Shown in pieces: positions 56,901 through 64,000 of a DNA stretch of 64,000 nucleotides. The position numbers and the translations under genes are program-made. Every line of letters begins with the position of its first letter. Position 1 is the first letter of the stretch. The stretch comes from Galaxea fascicularis (taxonomy: Eukaryota > Cnidaria > Anthozoa > Scleractinia > Euphylliidae): the NCBI GenBank assembly GCA_948470475.1, contig OX419338.1, positions 28,796,548-28,860,547 of the forward strand, written 5' to 3'. Below the pieces are notes generated by a model, which was not told where the DNA came from, searched no databases, and saw only the letters and a program-made list of their open reading frames with translations.

Positions 56901-57712
56901 CTATTTACCTCCAATGCCCGAAAAACCAGAAGAACTAGGAAAGGACTGCCCCGAGCTTGAAGATCTGACTTGAGGATTAACTTGACACTGAGATGTCCAA
57001 TGACCTTGCTGGCCGCAGGCGAAACAAATATCACTTGGTCTTGGTTTTCTGAAAGCGCCAAAAGTACGAGAAATAGGTCTGGAGGATGATGAATGTTGGT
57101 CAGCAAACGCGGTGGTTGTGGTCGAAGATTGGGGTTGTGAATAACCTTGCTTTGATGGCTTCGCTTTCTGTTGGCGTTGGTTGCGTTTACAAAGGGCCCT
57201 CTGCTCGGCACGGCGGATACGCTTTTCGTCCTCGGACCCGCTAGCCAGCTCGTCTGATAAATACTCGTTCACCAAATCCCAACCGGCGGCGGACTTGTCT
57301 GCCAGTCTGATAAGCTTGTTGCGCTTCTTAATGTCAGAGTCTAGTTCTTCCAGTTGAGTTTTAACAAGGTCTAATTTTCTCTTCCCGAGAGCAACTGACG
57401 CCGACTTCACCTTTTCTGCAAGGTCGGAGTTGAATTGAAACTGTTTCTTATTACCTTCGAATCTAAACGTGATCTTGGATTCTTCTTTAAGCTTTTTGGC
57501 CACAGAATCGGTATTACTGCACGACTCGTCTTGTCGAAATAATCCTTAAATAGAGAGAACGCGGACGCTATATCACTGGATTCTGAAGACTGGAATGGTA
57601 CTGAAGCTTCGAGAGATTGAGACAAAGGTTGTTTAGGAAGCGAAGACAGCAAAACGTCGCTGCTGGGAAAATCTGTGTTCGCTGGAGTAACGTCTTCAAC
57701 ATCGGACATAAT
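56901..57712 (-). pseudogene. Gag-like protein of Ngaro-like element 2, frameshifted
   Basis: The N-terminal part begins at an ATG near 57709 (MSDVEDVTPANTD) and runs in one frame to about 57500; the rest (56901-57503) is in another. The middle is a charged coiled coil ('KTQLEELDSDIKKRNKLI'), and the C-terminal part has one CCHC zinc knuckle ('CFACGQQGHWTSQC'). Gag packages the element RNA. One indel near 57500 separates the parts. Confidence 0.75.
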
Positions 57713-57861
57713 TTTGAGGGCGTAGGGACGGTCGTAAGACGCGAATGAATATAAATGAGAACAACTCAAATATATATAGCCTACCGCTAATGAAGCAACA
57801 GAACAGCATACCATGTAACACCCCAAAGAAAAGGTTACGTAACCCATGATAAATACATTTA
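57710..57861 (-). repeat. Split direct repeat A1 of Ngaro-like element 2
   Basis: Outer 5' end of the element on the minus strand, overlapping the first codon of gag and ending at TTTA next to a MITE. Confidence 0.85.
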
Positions 57862-58245
57862 CGGCAAACGGCTAAAGTGATCACGTGTCCTATTTTTCAG
57901 CACTTTTCAACCTAGTTAGTGTTGCTCGCAGTTACTGATTAGGGATAAGCCCTGGTTTAAGGGTTAGCTTTTGGTTGGTGGTTTTGGCTGGGCAGGAGGG
58001 AAAGAAGATGATGGGGAAAAGAGAAGGAATAACGAGTCATATTTGTTTAATTTCAATTCCATGCCCCAAAAGTCCCCTTTTAGACAACTGATAGAAAAAT
58101 AACCTAATTAAATTTTGAAATTACCTAGGTTGGAAAAAATGGCCTAACAATAATTTTGAAATGTAATATACACGCGAAGCTTAAGCACAATACGCAATGG
58201 TCACCGACGGCAAACGGCAAGCAGTCGTTTGCTGTTTGCCGTAAA
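57858..58245. mobile_element. MITE with TTTACGGCAAACGGC termini
   Basis: The left end TTTACGGCAAACGGC and right end GCTGTTTGCCGTAAA match as inverted repeats at 14 of 15 bases. An extra internal copy GACGGCAAACGGCAAG lies near the right end. No transposase. Its left TTTA is shared with the end of the Ngaro-like element. Confidence 0.6.
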
Positions 58246-58429
58246 CGTGGTGCTTAGTTTCTCTATTGGTGGTGACATGACAACGTGAGAAACGGGAAAG
58301 CATTTTGAATGAAAAGCGTTCGTTATTATTTTTGATCCAGTTTTTAGAATCCCTGTGCGATGGTCAATTTACACCAACGCAGCACCACAATTTCGTTAGA
58401 AACTATCCCCTTTATCAAACTGGTGACAG

Positions 58430-58667
58430 GGTTCACTTGAGGACCCTGCGGTTTCTTCTTTCTATTTCATTTTTTATAAAATATTGAACTGCTTTCCATG
58501 CATGTCCGGCCGCTAAGGACCTCTTGGCTTTTTTTCAGGCACTCATCACAGCTGGCTTTCCCTGGTACCGTTCCGGAGCTGATGTAGCGCCCCAGATTGG
58601 TGAGGACCGCCTTCGTTTCCTCATTGCTCCAGGGTTTTTTTACCGCCAAGCCTAAAAAGGAGAACAC
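58430..58667 (-). pseudogene. Fragment of a conserved domain of unknown function
   Basis: On the minus strand 'KKPWSNEETKAVLTNLGRYI' and 'VPGKASCDECLKKSQEVL' are followed, after an apparent one-base shift near 58500, by a 'WKAVQYFIKNEI'-like stretch. I recognise this W-s-x-E-E ... C-x-x-C ... W-x-x-V pattern as recurrent in repetitive animal genes, but not its function. Probably a dead exon copy. Confidence 0.4.
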
Positions 58668-59570
58668 AAATTAACTAATGTCAAACATACTATTACAGAG
58701 AAGAGGCAAAGAACCACAAGGTTATTACCTTTGCCACCCTCTCAGGTAATGATTTTAAGACGTTACGATTTCGCGTTAAAATCTGGTTTAATGACGATCA
58801 GGGTATAGGGCGCCATGTTTACCCAAATTATCCAGGGTAAGCGACAGTATACCCCCGTTTATCTCCCGGTAGCTTTGTTACGTCTTTGCGCTATGTAAAG
58901 GGTTGTTAATAAGGAAGTAAATATAATTACATCTACGCGATGTGTGGTCGTTCTTAGGAAATTCTAGTTTCTTAAAGCATTCACTAAAGACAGCAACACG
59001 AGATTGTGGCTTCTGCGACTGTCAATGCTGAGAAAAACGTGTCGCGGAAGTATGAGGAGAACTTTACGGGGGTCAACGGATCACACGTGTAACGAAGGCA
59101 ATGAAAGTTCCAACGTATGTTTATTTCGTGCCGACAAACACTGACCGATAACACTCGTAAACTGAAAATTAAGGATTAGAATACAACCAAATCAACAACT
59201 GATTACAATAAAACAAAACAATACAACAACAATAAAACCGAAAGGCCAAAGCTTGACCTTCGCATTTTGGGGGCGGATCCCCAAATCATTGCAACAAATA
59301 CAATAATCAATAAAACCTAACTGTTCCACTAGCAAAACAAAAAATATAAACTCGGAACACTAACAGCATATACTAAGTTCAACAAAAAACCATGCTTAAG
59401 CAAAAACATAGAAAACTCATGGGCCTGAAGTGCTTCGCGCAGCTTTCAACATAAACAAAAGCACGCGCTAGAAACAACAAATATCGAATAATAATGGAAT
59501 TAATTGCTCCTAAGAGGGCTAATTCCTGCGGGAGACAACATAATGAGAAAAAGAGAAGAAAGGCAACTTA
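58668..59570. other. Intergenic DNA, no supported gene
   Basis: Host-like AT-rich DNA; nothing recognised. Confidence 0.45.
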
Positions 59571-60045
59571 GGCCCCGTCCACACGTATCCGGAGATTTTT
59601 GTATCTGCAAATTTTTTTATGCGGATACACCTAGCGTCCACACGTGTCCGCCGTATACGCTCGGTGTATCCGGAGATTTCTGTATACGCTCTCCAGAGTG
59701 GAAATTTCTGTATACGCTGTGTATCCGGATACTTGTGGACGCTCGTATACATATATTTTTGTATACGCTGACGTCACAGTATCAGAACCAGTCTTTTTCC
59801 GCGCGAGATTTTCCAAAATGGCGGCGAGCAGAAAGCCGCGAATTTGGCGCAAAAATTATCTCAGGCTTAGCTTTCTTTGTAATGCGCATGCCCTGTTGAC
59901 TAATCCTTTGAGATGTTCGGATACGAATCGGATACGTGTGGACGGTCGTATATGATTCGCATACGCTGTGTGAACGCAGATATTTTTGTATCCGCATAAA
60001 AAAATTTGCGGATACAAAAATCTCCGGATACTTGTGGACGGGGCC
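59571..60045. mobile_element. PIF/Harbinger-type MITE with TTA duplication
   Basis: 475 bp. The ends GGCCCCGTCCACACGTATCC and their complement extend as inverted repeats for about 55 bp. TTA occurs just outside on both sides (59568-59570 and 60046-60048). The interior repeats GTATACGC and GGATAC words many times. TTA duplication is typical of PIF/Harbinger. Open frames in it are artefacts. Confidence 0.82.
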
Positions 60046-60048
60046 TTA

Positions 60049-61142
60049 CATATCTGTCCCACACAGTAAAGGTTCAGGCTAGGATGAGTAGACTGACTTC
60101 TTGACTTGCTTATGTGTAGGCTACCACGAACTACAATGTACTAACAAGGCTTAACTTAACTGGACTTTACACGAAGCGAGGTCACATGACCAGTAAAGCG
60201 AACCGTCACGAGTCTAAAGGTCATGTGGCTGAAAGAAAGGGAATGAAAAAAAAATGAAAGGAAACTAAATGACGATCTTAACAGAGATGAATAGCGACAA
60301 TCATGGACAAAAACGTTAACACATTTGAGCAAACAAACACTGTCTATCAGCGTCCAACCGTCATTGAAAAAAGTCCTTTCTGTCAATAATCAAACCCCCC
60401 TCTCTTCCTTTTCAATGTTGAAATACGCTCCGTGGACACTGTCACATGATTACAACAATGAAAAGGGGGGGGGGGATTTGAGAATTGACTGGAAAACTCA
60501 CGCGTTTCACGAAAAAGGTATTTTTGGGGGAAGTGTCTCACCTACTTTTGTCTATGATTGGGGAAATCACATTCACCGTCGAAAATTTATACTTACTTCT
60601 CTCAAAAGTGTTGTTATATTCTATGGGGATGGGATATGTGCTAGAGAACGCGTCTTATTGAGTCTCTGGGGCAGTCTGAACTGGCAGGAAAAACCATTTT
60701 GGGGATAGTTTGGTTAGGAATTTATCATTTCGTCAGCATTTAGTTCAAATTTTACTTTAAAACCTGAAAAGAATGCTTGAAAACGTAATCCAGGTAGACG
60801 TTGAAATGCGAAACCCATCGTCAGTCTGGAAGGGGACCCTTCCCTCTAAGTAAACTAAACGACAAGAACTAATTAACAAAGACGGGATTCCCATTCTAGG
60901 TGGTCAGGCGGTAACTCTGCAAAATGAGTCACTCTCTCTATCTGTAAACAGGGCCCTTATTTAATTCTAAATCTTCAGTATTAAAACATTTTCTATTTTC
61001 TCCCATTATTTTATTCAGTACTTAGATGTCATAGTTTCATAATTTACTTCCTTTATCATAGCATCTTAGTACCTTACTTTATTAGTTTCTATTTAATTTA
61101 TTTTATTTTAGTTGGTGAGGACCTCCCTGAAAACCACATAAT
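60049..61142. other. Intergenic DNA, no supported gene
   Basis: Contains a G-run at about 60465-60475. The plus-strand frame 60325-60708 is open but shows no domain and spans the G-run, so I do not call it. Confidence 0.4.
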
Positions 61143-61269
61143 GCGACGGGTGTAAGATCAAGCATTCAAAGATGGCTTACAACTCCAAGTGTGTTTATTC
61201 CATGTGTCTCGTCACGTGACATACATTGACTGACTAGGGAGGGGAGAGTAAACTGACATTTATGTCACA
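61143..61269 (-). repeat. Probable short 3' LTR of the gypsy element
   Basis: On the minus strand a purine-rich AAGAAGGGTAGGA is followed by TGTGACATAAATG..., an AATAAA and an end ...CCCGTCGCA. TG...CA ends and a polypurine tract fit a short LTR of about 127 bp. The matching 5' LTR would lie beyond the window, so this is unproven. Confidence 0.4.
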
Positions 61270-61402
61270 TCCTACCCTTCTTGATATGAAATATAACACT
61301 TCAAACTAAAGTAAAATGATAAGCTAAACTGAAATAAATGTCACTGTCCCTGGTTTAAAGAAAATAAATCAACAACTGAACACAGTCTGTAGTTCTATGG
61401 GT

Positions 61403-62655
61403 CTACAGGTCAAGCCGGCTTGGTGCTACTACTTTTCTGCCACTTCGGGTGACATATTGATCCGTAATATTCTCCTTTGCCGGTTCCGGGTGCATGTCTT
61501 GTTCCTTGGATGGGATATCCGGCAACATGATAGGAACTCTAGCTTGGTCTGACTCAGCAACCCTTGGTGGCTCCTTGTCCTGGACTGCAATTTGATCTGC
61601 ACAGGAAGACAATTCTGCATTCACAGCGCCATGCCCTGGTGTTGGGCAGACTCGTAGATGCTGCCTATTGCGGCGATACTTTCGACCATCTTCAGCCTGC
61701 ACCACATAAGATCTTGGTGTATGGTGATGCTTGACTACAGTGGCTGGTTTCCATACTTTGGAGTTTGTCCAAGGCTGCATGCGAACTTTGGTTCCAGGCT
61801 CAAGTTCCTTCATGTCCCTACTTGCATGACGGTCATGATATTTCTTCTGATTCTCCTTGGTCTTTTCAAGGTACCTGGAGATTTCTTGCTGGCTGTTGCT
61901 TGCTGGTTGAAGCAAGCTTTCCATCATAGGCAACTTGTTTCTCAGCCTACGCCCCATCAGCAATTGTGCTGGAGACAGGTCAATGTCTGGCAATGGTGTT
62001 GTTCGATAATCCAACAAGGCCAGGTACTGGTCATCGTTTTTTTTCACAACTTCTTAACAGTTTGCACAGCTCTCTCGACTTCTCCATTGGCTTTTGGATA
62101 ATGGGGTGACGTGGTAATGTGCTTAAAGCCATAATGCTTGGCAAATTCTTTAAACTCACTACTGCTGAACTGGGGGCCATTATCTGATACTACCTCTGCA
62201 GGGATCCCATGGACTCCAAACTGCCTTTTCAGCTCTTCTTTCACAGCTCCACTTCGTAGGGACTCCAACTCTGTGACTTCAATGAATTTGCTGCGGTAGC
62301 AGACAGAGAGTAAATAATGTTCTCCGCGAAACTCAAATAGGTCAGTTCCAATCTTCTTCCAAGGAAGTGATGGTGGCACCGAGGGTTTCAGTGGCTCGGA
62401 GGGTTGATTCTTGGCGTAGTCTGCACAAACACTACAATTGTGGACCATTTGCTCGATTTCTACGGACATTCCGGGCCAAAATAATACCTCTCTGGCTCTT
62501 TGTCTGCATTTGACTATTCCTAAATGACTCCTGTGGATCTGACGCAGCATTTCCGGCCTAAGAGACTTTGGAACAATTAGGCGTCTTCCCTTGAATAGGA
62601 GTCCGTCCGCGGTGGCAACTTCATCTCGGAACGTCCAGTAGGGTCTTGCCTCCAA
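61403..62655 (-). pseudogene. Integrase of Ty3/gypsy element, frameshifted
   Basis: 62044-62655 carries the HHCC zinc region ('HRSHLGIVKCRQRAREV', then 'CSVCADYAKNQP') and the DDE core: Asp in 'IGTDLFEFRG', Asp in 'VVSDNGPQFSS', Glu in 'NGEVERAVQ'. Another frame (61403-62047) continues with 'TPLPDIDLSPAQLLMGRRL' and an SH3-like C-terminal region ('GTKVRMQPW'). The frame changes at 62044-62047 in a T/A-rich run. The catalytic triad is intact; the break makes this copy inactive. Confidence 0.85.
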
Positions 62656-62709
62656 GGGAACTTGTGGTTTTGTGTCTGGTCATCCATTTTTTACTATTGT
62701 AAGAACTGC

Positions 62710-63324
62710 TTATAGCTCAGGGTCTATCTTCGTCTCCTTCTGGAATTCATTCCTTCTCTCATCTGAAACTGAAAGGACCACATTTATCTCTTGGAATTCT
62801 TCATAGGCTCCACTGTCATCATTCTGCACAGATGCTGGGCTCAAGGTGTCTGCCAGGACTTGTTTACAGCCAGGAAGGTAGCGTATCGTCACATCGTATC
62901 CACGTACATTGAGGATCATTTTCTGAAGTCTCAGGGGGACTTGTGATAAAGGTTTGCTGCTAATGGCTTGGAGAGGCTTATGATCTGTCTCAATCACAAC
63001 ACTTCTGCCATAGATGTACTGATGAAATTTGCGACAGGCAAAAACAACTGCTAACATTTCGGTTTCAATTGGCGCGTACCTTGTTTCAATGTCAGTAAGC
63101 GCTCGAGAGGCATAACATACGGGTTTGTTGTCTTGCAACAGCACTGCTCCCAGCCCCTTTCCACTTGCATCACACTGGATAGTTACTGGCTTATGGAAAT
63201 CATAGTATTGTAGAACTGGAGCTTGTGATACAAGCTGTTTGATCTTCTTGAAGCTCTCCCTCTGCGGACGGTCCCAGTGGAACAATACATCTGATTTCTC
63301 TAGCTCTCTTAAGGGAGTGTCCAC
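62710..63324 (-). CDS. RNase H of Ty3/gypsy element
   Basis: 'VTIQCDASGKGLGAVLLQ' (first Asp), 'APIETEMLAVVFACRKFHQY' (Glu) and 'VVIETDHKPLQAI' (Asp), then 'LADTLSPA' at the end. The frame stops at 62710 where integrase should follow, an in-frame stop not expected in an intact polyprotein. It joins RT upstream across a frame change at about 63324-63351. Confidence 0.83.
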   Translation of the reverse strand: MDTPLRELEKSDVLFHWDRPQRESFKKIKQLVSQAPVLQYYDFHKPVTIQCDASGKGLGAVLLQDNKPVCYASRALTDIETRYAPIETEMLAVVFACRKFHQYIYGRSVVIETDHKPLQAISSKPLSQVPLRLQKMILNVRGYDVTIRYLPGCKQVLADTLSPASVQNDDSGAYEEFQEINVVLSVSDERRNEFQKETKIDPEL

Positions 63325-63350
63325 TTTGGACAGTCCAGGTAGATACCTGC

Positions 63351-63995
63351 TCAGAAACTGTACGAAGCCAAGAAGCCGTTCACCTCTTCTTTTGTCTTTG
63401 GTTCTGGCATCTCATCGATGGCTTTAACCTTCTGGGGATCAATCTTCAGGCCCTCTGCGGTGAGTAAATGTCCCACGTAAGGCACCTCTTTCTGGCGGAT
63501 CTTGCATTTCTCCTTGTTAAGTTTTAAACCCTTTTTTGATGCTCTTTCCAGAAATTTCTGCAGTCGTTCATCATGTGTTGTTTCATCTCCTGCGACGATT
63601 ACGTCATCCATTATGACCTCAACACCATCCAGGTCTTCAACCATCTGGTCCATGGTTCTTTGGAAGATTTCTGGGGCACATTTTACGCCGAAGGGCAGCC
63701 TTGTGAACCTGTAACGTCCAATAGGAGTGTTAAAGGTGCATAGATGCGAGGACTCTTCATCTAACTGCCAGAAGCCGCTTTTGGCATCTAGAATGCTGAA
63801 AGTATTGGCGCCTTGAAGACGACTAGCAACTTCATCAACAGTTTTCATAGGGTAATGGGACCTCTTCATGGCAGCATTTAAATCTCTCGGATCAATGCAC
63901 AATCTCACTGCACCACTGGGCTTCTGGACTACCACTAGTGAGTTCACCCACTCTGTCGGTTCCTCTTGCCGCACAATAACTCCAAGCTGTTCCAT
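63351..63995 (-). CDS. Reverse transcriptase of Ty3/gypsy element (5' cut by window)
   Basis: Gypsy RT palm: 'LCIDPRDLNAAMKRSHYP', 'FSILDAKSGFWQL', 'LPFGVKCAPEIFQR' and catalytic 'VEVIMDDVIVAG' (DD in M-D-D context), then 'VPYVGHLLTAEGLKIDP'. The N-terminal part, protease and gag lie beyond 64000. The frame breaks at 63351. Confidence 0.88.
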   Translation of the reverse strand: MEQLGVIVRQEEPTEWVNSLVVVQKPSGAVRLCIDPRDLNAAMKRSHYPMKTVDEVASRLQGANTFSILDAKSGFWQLDEESSHLCTFNTPIGRYRFTRLPFGVKCAPEIFQRTMDQMVEDLDGVEVIMDDVIVAGDETTHDERLQKFLERASKKGLKLNKEKCKIRQKEVPYVGHLLTAEGLKIDPQKVKAIDEMPEPKTKEEVNGFLASYSF

Positions 63996-64000
63996 CCTTT

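Larger units (their letters stand above)
53276..57861 (-). mobile_element. Ngaro-like tyrosine-recombinase retrotransposon, copy 2
   Basis: On the minus strand: A1 (57861-57710), gag, RT-RNase H, tyrosine recombinase, B1 (53842-53749), A2 (53748-53597), a 227-bp segment, B2 (53369-53276). A and B repeats are about 152 and 94 bp, each near identical. This is the same A1-B1-A2-B2 split layout as the first element, but sequence and gene content differ (no SGNH hydrolase, CCHC-type gag), so it is another lineage. gag, RT and YR carry stops or shifts. The right end abuts a MITE at a TTTA. Confidence 0.87.

Noticed and set aside
59504..60062. Several open frames on both strands
   Set aside because: They are translations of the Harbinger-type MITE and its inverted ends.
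60325..60708. 127-codon plus-strand frame
   Set aside because: Crosses a G-run, has no domain and no promoter or splice context.
1..64000. CRISPR arrays, prokaryotic operons, tRNA or rRNA genes
   Set aside because: Regular repeat-spacer units, Shine-Dalgarno patterns or tRNA A/B boxes with a cloverleaf were not seen. The tandem repeats present are explained by promoters, retroelements or microsatellites.

Overview
The window looks like animal genomic DNA, most likely from a cnidarian and plausibly a stony coral. The reasons are an AT-rich, intron-containing background, a secreted-type gene combining PAN, EGF, discoidin and C-type lectin domains, and dense LINE, Ty3/gypsy, tyrosine-recombinase retroelement and MITE content. 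Species cannot be fixed from sequence alone.

Layout. 1-4,350 is host DNA with LINE remnants and MITEs. 4,648-10,786 is a Ngaro-like tyrosine-recombinase retrotransposon on the minus strand, with split direct repeats, gag, RT-RNase H, recombinase and an SGNH hydrolase. 11,187-17,234 holds five exons of a host lectin-like gene. 17,235-23,129 is intergenic with foldback sequences. 23,136-45,232 is a complete 22.1-kb Polinton/Maverick (adintovirus-type provirus), flanked by a perfect 6-bp target duplication GCTGGC, with AG...CT ends and ~430-bp terminal inverted repeats. 45,239-53,275 is host DNA with a broken gypsy pol that carries a 0.36-kb inverted duplication. 53,276-57,861 is a second Ngaro-like element. 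57,858-61,142 holds MITEs and a gene fragment. 61,143-64,000 is a minus-strand gypsy element that runs off the window.

The Polinton carries protein-primed DNA polymerase B, a retrovirus-type integrase with chromodomain, a packaging ATPase, an adenain-like protease, a double jelly-roll major capsid protein, a penton-type minor capsid protein, a phospholipase A2-like protein, and several small basic proteins that share a QRGG-type motif possibly cut by the protease. Only the polymerase shows a clear frame break, so the copy looks young.

The right third of the Polinton is an accessory region. It has a GRF zinc-finger protein, two tandem SLOG-like Rossmann proteins under similar CCAAT/TATA promoters, and a DEDD-exonuclease-like protein whose ATG overlaps the stop of the second SLOG gene (ATGA). 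It also has a very basic coiled-coil protein and a RING protein at the other end. Last comes a spliced gene: an F-box-like leader exon ending in a strong phase-2 donor, followed by nine tandem acceptor-led cassettes. Each cassette is open in exactly that phase, each ends in its own stop, and eight have a clear CxxC pair (the ninth is only 14 codons but also has one). This looks like an array of alternative terminal exons giving one F-box-like head many possible zinc-binding tails. It is the strongest candidate here for an undescribed system; splicing and function are inference.
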